This document shows, piece after piece, positions 1 to 6,238 of a stretch of 7,263 nucleotides of DNA. Origin of the DNA: Pseudomonadota bacterium (GTDB lineage: Bacteria > Pseudomonadota > Alphaproteobacteria > Rhizobiales > Hyphomicrobiaceae); NCBI GenBank assembly GCA_023428365.1, contig JAEYYQ010000135.1, positions 1 to 7,263 of the forward strand. The letters run 5' to 3'. The position numbers and the translations under genes are program-made. The notes below the pieces were generated by a model, which was not told the origin of the DNA, made no database searches, and was given only the letters and a program-made list of their open reading frames with translations. Each line of letters begins with the position of its first letter. Position 1 is the first letter of the stretch.

Positions 1-282
1 ATCCAGGTCGGTCGCAACGAAGGTGGCTTCAAGCGGGTCCGCGTCTCGGTTCGCGATCGCGCCATCACGTTGAACGAGCTGCGCATCATCTACCTGAATG
101 GCGGCGAGGACGTTATCAACGCCAAGAGCCGCGTCGATGCCAACGAGTCTTACGGTCCGATCGATCTGAAGGGCGGCTCGCGCGCCATCAAGGAGATCCG
201 CGCCAAGTATCGCTCACGCTTCTTCGACAAGGATGCGGTTGGCAAGGGCGCCGCCGTGGTCGAGGTCTGGGGCCAGCACTAA
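1..282 (+). CDS. 3' end of a DUF2541-like small protein, N-terminus outside window
   Basis: Frame 1 is open from the first base to TAA at 280-282, giving the last 93 residues of a protein whose start lies upstream. The TTG at 70 is internal and is probably not a start, because the reading frame and the sequence pattern continue before it. The visible part alternates short beta-strand-like stretches: a GRNEGGFKRVRV segment, then LRIIYLNGGED, then a PIDLKGGSRAIKEIRAKYRS segment, ending in VVEVWGQH. The order (charged strand, 'YxNG', then 'IDLKGGxRxIxxIxxxYRS') recalls DUF2541-type proteins, which are common as small exported proteins of unknown function in rhizobia. That assignment is from memory and moderate at best. 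A signal peptide cannot be checked because the N-terminus is missing. A stem-loop terminator follows about 28 bp after the stop. Confidence 0.75.
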   Translation: MQVGRNEGGFKRVRVSVRDRAITLNELRIIYLNGGEDVINAKSRVDANESYGPIDLKGGSRAIKEIRAKYRSRFFDKDAVGKGAAVVEVWGQH

Positions 283-307
283 GCTTCAGGCATCGAGTGA
301 TACGCTT

Positions 308-342
308 GCAATCAGGGCCGCCGCCGCGCGGCCCTGATTTGC
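308..342 (+). terminator. Stem-loop terminator after the first gene
   Basis: An 11-bp perfect inverted repeat (AATCAGGGCCG at 310-320, CGGCCCTGATT at 329-339) gains a twelfth pair at 321/328 and leaves a 6-nt loop. With one bulged T the pairing extends to GCA/TGC outside. The 3' side carries TTTGCGTTTGG, a broken U-rich tail. It lies 27 bp after the upstream stop and 57 bp before the PepSY gene, so it most likely ends transcription of the first gene. Confidence 0.7.
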
Positions 343-399
343 GTTTGGCAGCCTCACTCCCCATCTGAACGCCATCGTTCACTTGAGGAGAAATCCGGA

Positions 400-651
400 A
401 TGCTTGGAAAGTCTACGCTCGCGACCTTCGCTTTGTCGGCTCTGCTGCTCGGCGGGCCCGCCGTTGCCCAGAGCCCAATCACTGCCGAGCAAGCCATCGA
501 AATCGCCAGGCAACAGGGCCTCGTAACGGTGGAAGAAGTCGATCGCGACGACGGCAAGTGGGAAGTCGAGGGCAAGGATGCTTCCGGCCGCGAAATCGAG
601 GTGGATATCGACGCACGCTCCGGAAAAGTCGTCAAAGTCGAGCGGGACTGA
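400..651 (+). CDS. Small exported PepSY-domain protein
   Basis: This 83-residue protein starts at an ATG preceded by TTGAGGAG (383-390, 9-nt spacing), a strong ribosome binding site. Residues 1-23 form a Sec signal peptide: MLGK, a hydrophobic core (LATFALSALLLGG) and a PAVAQS cleavage region with the AVA-Q signal peptidase I pattern. The mature part is essentially one PepSY domain. ITAEQAIEIARQQG is the helix, then come a linker with EEVDRDDGKWEVEGKD, a strand GREIEVDIDARSG, and the closing KVVKVERD. PepSY domains are thought to bind or inhibit peptidases in the periplasm or envelope; a specific partner cannot be named here. The gene stands alone between a terminator (308-342) and the adhC leader, 151 bp before adhC. 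I see no hairpin strong enough to separate it from adhC, so some read-through is possible. Confidence 0.88.
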   Translation: MLGKSTLATFALSALLLGGPAVAQSPITAEQAIEIARQQGLVTVEEVDRDDGKWEVEGKDASGREIEVDIDARSGKVVKVERD

Positions 652-733
652 CCAGGAAACCTGCCCGGCGGCCATGCGGAACCTGCGGCGAATATGAACC
701 GTGAAGAGGGTTCCAGTACGCCGCCGCGCCTGC

Positions 734-745
734 CATAATTATACT
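734..745 (+). promoter_or_regulatory. Candidate -10 region of adhC
   Basis: An AT-rich patch in otherwise GC-rich DNA contains two overlapping -10-like hexamers, CATAAT (734-739) and TATACT (740-745), each 5/6 to TATAAT. At 17-bp spacing the -35 position (711-716, TTCCAG) is poor, so the promoter may depend on an activator. A start near 750 would place the 751-772 dyad at the very 5' end of the transcript. Confidence 0.4.
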
Positions 746-750
746 CACTT

Positions 751-772
751 GGAGGACGCGCCGTCGTCCTCC
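751..772. promoter_or_regulatory. Perfect 8-bp dyad in the adhC leader
   Basis: GGAGGACG (751-758) and CGTCCTCC (765-772) are perfect reverse complements separated by 6 nt (CGCCGT). The dyad lies just after the AT-rich -10 candidate and 30 bp before the adhC GTG start. It could be an operator or a hairpin in the 5' UTR. Its right arm CGTCCTCC is complementary to Shine-Dalgarno-like sequence, so pairing with the adhC GGAG (792-795) is conceivable. The structure is seen directly; the role is inferred. Confidence 0.5.
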
Positions 773-802
773 CTCTTCACGTTCAAGTCTCGGAGATGCC
801 CC

Positions 803-1930
<1,128 letters not shown>

Positions 1931-1944
1931 CGAAGAGGTGCCGA

Positions 1945-1964
1945 GACGCGCCTTCAGGCGTGTC
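1945..1964 (+). terminator. Probable adhC terminator hairpin
   Basis: GACGCGCC (1945-1952) pairs with GGCGTGTC (1957-1964) around a TTCA tetraloop. This is 8 pairs including one G-U, starting 14 nt after the adhC stop. CGAGAC (1942-1947) can alternatively pair with GTCTCG (1971-1976). No U-tract follows, as is common for alphaproteobacterial hairpin terminators, so this is a probable rather than a classic intrinsic terminator. Confidence 0.5.
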
Positions 1965-2016
1965 AAAAGGGTCTCGTTATCGGCAAATCGCAGAGGCGGT
2001 GCCGAGTACATAACTT

Positions 2017-2049
2017 CGCAAACTTTGGGAGACTGTCCCAAAGTTTGCG
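2017..2049. terminator. Perfect 14-bp inverted repeat between convergent genes
   Basis: CGCAAACTTTGGGA (2017-2030) and TCCCAAAGTTTGCG (2036-2049) are perfect reverse complements around a 5-nt loop, GACTG. It sits in the 174-bp gap between the converging adhC and HAD genes, 55 bp beyond the HAD stop. The position suggests a bidirectional terminator. There is no U-run on either side, and the arms are more AT-rich than the surroundings, so a dispersed palindromic repeat or protein-binding site is an alternative. Confidence 0.55.
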
Positions 2050-2104
2050 CGCTGCGAGAGGACAAGTTGCGGCAGCAAAACCGCCGCTCAATCTCGGCTT
2101 CGGT

Positions 2105-2818
2105 TCAGACTTTGTCTTCGCCAATGACAGTCCTGAGAGACTGGATATCCGGCAGTTCGAAGTCGGGCTTCGGAACAGCCGCGTTGAGCGCTATGCCGCG
2201 CCTGTTGATCCAGGCCACTGTCATGCCGAGCGGCTTGGCGCCAACCATGTCGGTGAATTGCGACTGGCCACAGTGCAGCAGCTGCTCTTTCTCCACCCCC
2301 GCATTCGCCAGCAGATAACGAAAGAGCGCGCCATCCGGTTTGTAACCTCGTGCGCGCTCGGCCGTGCACACGAGATCGAATATCTTCGGGAGCGGCGTTG
2401 CGTCGAGCAGGTCGTCATCGATGTTCGATACCACCGCCAGACGGAAATGACGCTTCAGCCGTGAGAGCGTATCCATCACATCCGGGTAGAGAAAGAAACG
2501 CGGGAATGCATCGAAGTAGTGATGGATGAGATCGGGGTCGCCGTCACGCACTTCAAAAACGTGGAAGGTTTCCGCGAGACTTTCTCGGCAAATATCGCGA
2601 TAACGCCGATAGGGCTTCCAATAACTCTTGATGTTGCATTCTTCCCAGACCTCCCAGAACGCTTTGACGTCGACATTCGGGGCGCGGGCCTCAGCAAGTA
2701 TTTGTTCGAAGGCAGCATATGAACTGTCACGCACGCTAATCAGCGTGCCGAATACGTCGAACGACAATAGCTTCAGGTGAGACGGATCGAAGGGCTGGGC
2801 AAAAGTCGAATTGTTCAT
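2105..2818 (-). CDS. HAD-superfamily hydrolase, haloacid dehalogenase type II-like
   Basis: This 237-residue protein has a Rossmann-like HAD core with an all-alpha cap (about residues 30-110). Motif I is FDVFGT with nucleophile D21; motif II is VVSN with S131-N132; motif III is K160 in GYKPD; motif IV has D190 in GQSQFTDMVGA, followed by GMTVAWINRRG, which matches the 'CWINR' region of L-2-haloacid dehalogenases. F23 replaces the second Asp of the phosphatase DxD motif, as in dehalogenases, which argues against a phosphatase. However, the Ser and Asn that dehalogenases have just before the motif IV Asp align with Q185 and Q187. The substrate is therefore uncertain: a 2-haloacid, another small acid, or a phosphate ester. 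ATG at 2818 gives the normal family length, but the ribosome binding site is weak (GGAT about 5 nt upstream). The gene is monocistronic and converges with adhC; no functional link to formaldehyde metabolism is evident. Confidence 0.88.
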   Translation of the reverse strand: MNNSTFAQPFDPSHLKLLSFDVFGTLISVRDSSYAAFEQILAEARAPNVDVKAFWEVWEECNIKSYWKPYRRYRDICRESLAETFHVFEVRDGDPDLIHHYFDAFPRFFLYPDVMDTLSRLKRHFRLAVVSNIDDDLLDATPLPKIFDLVCTAERARGYKPDGALFRYLLANAGVEKEQLLHCGQSQFTDMVGAKPLGMTVAWINRRGIALNAAVPKPDFELPDIQSLRTVIGEDKV

Positions 2819-3067
2819 GGCGATCCAGTCTCGTGATGGCAGGCCGCGAAGTTGGCAGTAACGAGAAGCGACAATGACGCTCGTGCATCAGGCTCGACGG
2901 CCGCTCGTAGCACAAGGAACATAAGCGGACGACATCCGACCGGACAAGTTTCGTCCACGTCTCATCGCGCTCTGGGTCAGAATCGTCGGCTGCCGGCTTT
3001 GCCGGAGTAGTACGTCACACATGCTCTGCGGAAGGCCGCCGCGTGCCGAATGGCGGAGGTTGGCTAT
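2819..3067. other. Gene-free stretch upstream of the HAD gene
   Basis: I see no convincing coding sequence on either strand. It should contain the HAD promoter reading leftward. The only structures I noticed are a short hairpin, CCGGC-TTT-GCCGG (2993-3005), and one stop-free minus-strand stretch that runs into the HAD start and lacks a good start codon. Confidence 0.5.
2918..2947 (-). promoter_or_regulatory. Weak candidate promoter of the HAD gene
   Basis: Read on the minus strand, TTGTCC (2947-2942, 4/6 to the -35 consensus) is followed after 18 bp by TATGTT (2923-2918, 4/6 to the -10 consensus). It would give a leader of roughly 90 nt before the ATG at 2818. The match is modest and only the position supports it. 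Confidence 0.25.
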
Positions 3068-3226
3068 ATGGCCAACGGGATCGCTGCTGCAGGAGGTCTC
3101 GCGCTATACGAAGGCGGCCAATCAGAAGAGCTGGCCAATGCGGGCCCGCTATGGGCTGCTCAGAAGCGATCCGCCGATTCCCAAGCTGAGCTCCAAAGGC
3201 TTGGGAAGCCTGCCGAAAAAGCTTAA
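3068..3226 (+). CDS. Candidate 52-residue small protein, unknown function
   Basis: An ATG at 3068 is preceded by a near-ideal Shine-Dalgarno, GGAGGT (3055-3060, 7-nt spacing), and the frame closes at TAA 3224-3226. An in-frame ATG at 3050 would add six residues but lacks a ribosome binding site. The peptide begins MANGIAAAGGLALYEGG and ends QRLGKPAEKA. It has an Ala/Gly-rich first third and a polar, helix-forming, Lys/Glu/Gln-rich second half, with no signal peptide or membrane segment. Composition is protein-like, but third-position GC looks lower than in the neighbouring genes, so it could be a decaying fragment or chance. A 6-bp hairpin GTTGGC/GCCAAC (3059-3076) places the start codon in its loop and ties up the end of the Shine-Dalgarno. 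I recognise no family. A longer ORF in another frame (3021-3281) runs into the tRNA and is rejected. Confidence 0.3.
   Translation: MANGIAAAGGLALYEGGQSEELANAGPLWAAQKRSADSQAELQRLGKPAEKA
3178..3207. repeat. 9-bp inverted repeat near the tRNA-Ala 3' side
   Basis: TTCCCAAGC (3178-3186) and GCTTGGGAA (3199-3207) are perfect reverse complements around a 12-nt loop that contains GAGCTC. A competing small hairpin, GGCTT-GGG-AAGCC (3198-3210), shares the right arm. It overlaps the end of the candidate small ORF and lies about 45 nt downstream of the tRNA on the minus strand, so it may end tRNA transcription. No U-tract adjoins it in that direction. Confidence 0.4.
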
Positions 3227-3251
3227 TATTTCAAATGGATTTTTAGAAACA

Positions 3252-3327
<76 letters not shown>

Positions 3328-3382
3328 GAACCTTTGGGAACTTGTCTTCGCAGGCGAAGCGCTCGCCCCGACTGCGTGCGCC

Positions 3383-3411
3383 TCAATAGAGTGACGAAAT
3401 GAAAACTGCAA
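3383..3411 (-). promoter_or_regulatory. Candidate promoter of tRNA-Ala
   Basis: On the minus strand TTGCAG (3411-3406) is followed after exactly 17 bp by TATTGA (3388-3383). The start would be near 3376, giving a leader of about 50 nt that includes a small CTTCGC/GCGAAG hairpin (3346-3359). Each hexamer matches the consensus at only three positions, so the spacing and the location carry most of the weight. Confidence 0.35.
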
Positions 3412-3440
3412 GCCCTTAGACGAGATTGCTCATCAAGTCG

Positions 3441-3472
3441 GTATGGAGGACATGTCGGCACGTCCTCCATAC
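3441..3472 (-). terminator. Terminator-like hairpin after the TIGR02300 gene
   Basis: GTATGGAGGAC (3441-3451) and GTCCTCCATAC (3462-3472) form a perfect 11-bp stem with a 10-nt loop. It starts 15 nt beyond the minus-strand stop at 3488. No U-run follows in the minus direction. The position, directly after the gene and before the tRNA, favours a terminator or mRNA-end stabiliser. Confidence 0.6.
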
Positions 3473-3487
3473 AATGGGCGGCCGATC

Positions 3488-3877
3488 TCAGGCCTCTTCC
3501 TCGTTCTCCGAAACGGAGCCGAGAATGCCGGAAACATCGCCTTCTTCCTCTTCAGGCTCGATGAAGGTCTCTTCTTCCTCGGCCGGGAGTTCGTCATCGC
3601 CAGTGTCGAGATCGGCGAGTTCCTCATCACCCTCGACCAGCGGGGCATCACCCCCATCACTGTCGGCTGTCGTCTCCGGACGCTTCGGCCGGCGCGCCTT
3701 GCCCTCGGCGGCCTGCGCAGCGGCTGCTGCAGCGGCAGCGGCCGGGTTGGAGGCAATCTTGTAGGCCGATTCACAGATCGGACAGACGATCGGATCGCGG
3801 TTCAGATCGTAGAAGCGGGCGCCACACTCTGGATTCTGGCAGGTGCGCTTGGTGCCACGCGCTGCTTTGGTCGACAT
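3488..3877 (-). CDS. TIGR02300 / FYDLN-type acidic protein, function unknown
   Basis: This 129-residue protein belongs to the FYDLN-acid family (TIGR02300), conserved in alphaproteobacteria. Residues 1-40 look like a small zinc-ribbon: C13 and C18, the signature FYDLN at 22-26, then C32 and C35 (CPIC). A nine-alanine run follows (46-54), then a basic patch (KARRPKRP, 60-67) and a strongly acidic tail (about 72-129) containing FIEPEEEEGDVSGILG. The ATG at 3877 is chosen because GAGGA (3884-3888) lies 6 nt upstream and MSTKAARGTKRTC is the expected family start; the frame is open a further 46 residues, but those lack family character. The head suggests nucleic-acid or protein binding and the tail an acidic interaction surface, both inferred. 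It is transcribed divergently from aroA. Confidence 0.93.
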   Translation of the reverse strand: MSTKAARGTKRTCQNPECGARFYDLNRDPIVCPICESAYKIASNPAAAAAAAAAQAAEGKARRPKRPETTADSDGGDAPLVEGDEELADLDTGDDELPAEEEETFIEPEEEEGDVSGILGSVSENEEEA

Positions 3878-3914
3878 CGCTAGTCCTCGATGTTCGCGTG
3901 AATTGAAGGGGTGC

Positions 3915-3943
3915 GGTCTGCCACGGGCCGCGAGCCTTGTCAA
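3915..3943 (-). promoter_or_regulatory. Candidate promoter of the TIGR02300 gene
   Basis: A perfect TTGACA -35 lies on the minus strand (3943-3938). The hexamer 17 bp on (CAGACC, 3920-3915) is a poor -10, so support rests on the -35 and on its position about 60 bp upstream of the ATG at 3877. Confidence 0.35.
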
Positions 3944-3975
3944 AAGCATTCGAAACGGACGTCCAACAGCCGCGG

Positions 3976-4005
3976 TTGACACTGCCGCCGACGCGGGGTC
4001 TATCT
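3976..4005 (+). promoter_or_regulatory. Probable aroA promoter
   Basis: A perfect TTGACA (3976-3981) is followed after 18 bp by CTATCT (4000-4005), or after 17 bp by TCTATC. Both resemble the looser CTAT-type -10 of alphaproteobacteria. The start would fall near 4012, giving a leader of about 38 nt. An inverted repeat GCCGCC (3984-3989)/GGCGGC (4006-4011) brackets the -10 and the predicted start. Confidence 0.55.
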
Positions 4006-4049
4006 GGCGGCGCATTGGTTGAAAATCCCTGACGCAGCTGGATTCCGAC

Positions 4050-5372
4050 GTGACGTCATCTCATCCTAGTCCGTTGTCCGTATCACGCCCTGGCGCGCTG
4101 CGCGGGACATGCCGTGTGCCCGGCGATAAATCCATCTCGCATCGGTCGTTGATGTTTGGGGCGATTGCGACGGGGCGGACGCGAATTACTGGCCTTCTTG
4201 AAGCCGAGGACGTCGTCAACACGGCGAAAGCAGTCACCGCGCTGGGCGCTCAGGCGCACAAGGCGGGGGATGTCTGGGAGGTTCTCGGGCGCGGTGTCGG
4301 CGGCCTTATACAACCTTCCGGCCCGCTGGATTTCGGCAACTCGGGCACCGGCACCCGGCTGATGATGGGGCTGATCGCTGGCCATCCCATTACGGTCGAG
4401 ATGGTTGGCGATGCGTCGTTGTCGCGCAGGCCGATGGGGCGGGTCTTGAAGCCGTTGAAGCAGATGGGCCTGGAGGTGGTCGACGATCGTGAAACCTTGC
4501 CGCTGACCATCCGTGGCTCTGCTGATCTCATTCCGATGGCCTATGAACTGCCGGTGCCGTCAGCGCAGGTGAAGAGCGCCATTCTGCTTGCCGGGCTTTC
4601 CGCGGCGGGCGAGACGACGGTCGTCGAAAAGGAGCCGACGCGCGATCATACCGAGCGCATGCTTCGTTATTTTGGCGCGGATGTGCGCACGGTAGTCGAG
4701 GGCGGCCTGACGCGGATTACGGTGCGCGGCGACGCGGAGCTTGAAGGTCGCGACGTGACGGTGCCTGGCGATCCAAGTTCGGCAGCGTTTCTGGCTGCGG
4801 CCGCGATTGTCGTTCCCGGTTCGGAAGTCACCATTGAAGGCGTGCTGGTGAATCCGACGCGAACGGGCTTCTATCTGACGCTGCAGGAGATGGGCGGTGA
4901 CGTCGCGTTCCTGAATGAGCGTGAGGAGGGTGGCGAGCCGATCGCCGATATCCGTGTTCGCGCCTCGTCCTTGAAGGGCGTTGTCGTCCCTGCGGAGCGG
5001 GCGCCGAGCATGATCGACGAATATCCGGTTCTGGCGGTGTTGGCCTCATTCGCCAAAGGCGCGACCCGCATGGAGGGACTGGCCGAGCTGAAGGTGAAGG
5101 AGAGCGACCGTCTGGCTGCAACAGCCGCCGGGCTGATCGCGAACGGCGTCTCCGCCGTCATCGATGGGGATACTCTGACGGTCGAGGGCTCATCGGCCGT
5201 GAAGGGCGGGGGTACGGTTGCGACGCACCTCGATCATCGTATTGCGATGGCTTTTCTGACCATGGGGCTGGCGCGCCAGCAACCCGTGACCGTCGACCAT
5301 ACAAGTATTATCGCGACCAGTTTTCCTGAGTTTCGGGGACTGATGGAGAAACTCGGCGCGCGCTACGCCTGA
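4050..5372 (+). CDS. aroA: 3-phosphoshikimate 1-carboxyvinyltransferase (EPSP synthase, class II)
   Basis: This 440-residue cytosolic enzyme joins shikimate-3-phosphate and phosphoenolpyruvate to form EPSP in the chorismate pathway to aromatic amino acids. Two-domain EPSPS landmarks are present in order: GDKSISHR (25-32), GNSGTGTR (96-103), SRRPMG (125-130), SAQVK (171-175), RDHTE (198-202), GDPSSAAF (240-247), NPTR (268-271), MIDEYP with D323, KESDR with E351, and LDHRIAM with R397. RDHTE, GDKS, SAQVK and NPTR together mark the class II type known from Agrobacterium CP4. Position 99 is Gly, not the Ala found in CP4. The GTG start at 4050 has only a weak upstream TGGATT, but an in-frame stop at 4020 limits alternatives, and the start agrees with the usual length. 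cmk follows after 42 bp with no terminator, so the two are probably one transcript. Confidence 0.97.
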   Translation: MTSSHPSPLSVSRPGALRGTCRVPGDKSISHRSLMFGAIATGRTRITGLLEAEDVVNTAKAVTALGAQAHKAGDVWEVLGRGVGGLIQPSGPLDFGNSGTGTRLMMGLIAGHPITVEMVGDASLSRRPMGRVLKPLKQMGLEVVDDRETLPLTIRGSADLIPMAYELPVPSAQVKSAILLAGLSAAGETTVVEKEPTRDHTERMLRYFGADVRTVVEGGLTRITVRGDAELEGRDVTVPGDPSSAAFLAAAAIVVPGSEVTIEGVLVNPTRTGFYLTLQEMGGDVAFLNEREEGGEPIADIRVRASSLKGVVVPAERAPSMIDEYPVLAVLASFAKGATRMEGLAELKVKESDRLAATAAGLIANGVSAVIDGDTLTVEGSSAVKGGGTVATHLDHRIAMAFLTMGLARQQPVTVDHTSIIATSFPEFRGLMEKLGARYA

Positions 5373-5414
5373 GTTGTTCATCGCCTGGGGGTCGAGGGGG
5401 AAAGGAAGCCGCGG

Positions 5415-6041
5415 ATGATTATTGCCATCGATGGGCCTGCGGCTTCCGGCAAGGGGACGCTCGGCAAGCGGATTGCCGATCACTTCGGACTTGCGCACCT
5501 CGATACCGGGTTGCTGTACCGGGCGGTGGCCCGCGATGTTCTGGCCATTGGTGGCCGTCTTGAGGATGCGAGCACGGCCGAAAGGTGTGCGCGCGCGCTC
5601 GATCCTGCGACACTGTCGGATCCCGATCTCCGGCTGAACGGGATTGGCGATGCCGCGTCCCTTGTCGCCCGCATTCCCGAGGTCAGGACGGCACTTCTGG
5701 ACTTCCAGCGCATCTTCGCAAAGACGCCCCCTGGAGCGGTTCTCGACGGGCGCGATATCGGCACGGTCGTATGCCCGGACGCCGACGTTAAGATTTTCGT
5801 AACGGCCGACGCCGAGGTGCGCGCGCAGCGGCGATACCTTGAGCGGCGCTCACTTGGTGACGATATACAATTCGAGGATGTTCTTGAATTGATCCGCCAG
5901 CGCGATGCCCGCGATGCCAATCGCGAGAGCGCTCCGATGCGGGTCGCAAGCGACGCCATATTGCTCGATACGACCAAGTTGGATATAGAGACCACATTCG
6001 ACGTCGCCGTCGGACTGATCAAGAGGAAGATCGGCCAATAG
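5415..6041 (+). CDS. cmk: Cytidylate kinase (CMP/dCMP kinase)
   Basis: This 208-residue cytosolic kinase phosphorylates CMP and dCMP with ATP to the diphosphates, feeding nucleotide salvage and recycling of CMP from lipid and RNA turnover. The P-loop is GPAASGKGT (7-15). DTG (30-32) with GLLYRAVAR begins the NMP-binding region, DGRDIGT (111-117) is the conserved CMP-kinase signature, RYLERR (140-145) lies in the lid region, and RQRDARD (161-167) contributes phosphate-binding arginines. Length fits alphaproteobacterial homologues and is shorter than the E. coli enzyme. AAGGAA (5402-5407), 7 nt before the ATG, is a good ribosome binding site. It stands between aroA and rpsA, a gene order widespread in alphaproteobacteria. 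Confidence 0.96.
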   Translation: MIIAIDGPAASGKGTLGKRIADHFGLAHLDTGLLYRAVARDVLAIGGRLEDASTAERCARALDPATLSDPDLRLNGIGDAASLVARIPEVRTALLDFQRIFAKTPPGAVLDGRDIGTVVCPDADVKIFVTADAEVRAQRRYLERRSLGDDIQFEDVLELIRQRDARDANRESAPMRVASDAILLDTTKLDIETTFDVAVGLIKRKIGQ

Positions 6042-6238
6042 AGTGCCCCCAGCGAGGTGCGCCCTTAATCCATTTGGCGGGTAACCCCCTCTGCCGGCGA
6101 TGCACCAGATTTAGAGATCCGAACATCACGCGCTGACATCGTCAGTTGGGCATCGTCGTGCCTGGACGTCGATTGATCAGCATCCCAGCAATCACCGCAT
6201 CGGGCGCAGGCCTGTTTGCGGCAACCCAAGGATATTTG
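6042..6238 (+). promoter_or_regulatory. Leader region of rpsA
   Basis: This 197-bp gap precedes a ribosomal protein gene that, in E. coli, is autoregulated through its leader. I see short hairpins only: CTGAC-ATC-GTCAG (6133-6145), and CGCAGG-CCTG-TTTGCG (6205-6220, two G-U pairs), which sits 7 nt upstream of the Shine-Dalgarno AAGGA (6228-6232). CATCGTC occurs twice (6138-6144 region and 6151-6157). No convincing promoter hexamers and no strong cmk terminator are apparent. No reading frame here looks coding. Confidence 0.35.

Noticed and set aside
701..802. N-terminal extension of AdhC from the GTG at 701
   Set aside because: The extra 34 residues have no ADH similarity, cross the leader dyad, and a well-placed GGAG supports the GTG at 803.
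2819..3010. Stop-free minus-strand stretch overlapping the HAD start (possible gene remnant)
   Set aside because: It has no good start codon or ribosome binding site, no recognised motif, and runs out of frame into the HAD gene.
3878..4015. N-terminal extension of the TIGR02300 protein
   Set aside because: The family start and a GAGGA site fit the ATG at 3877; the extension would cover the divergent promoter region.
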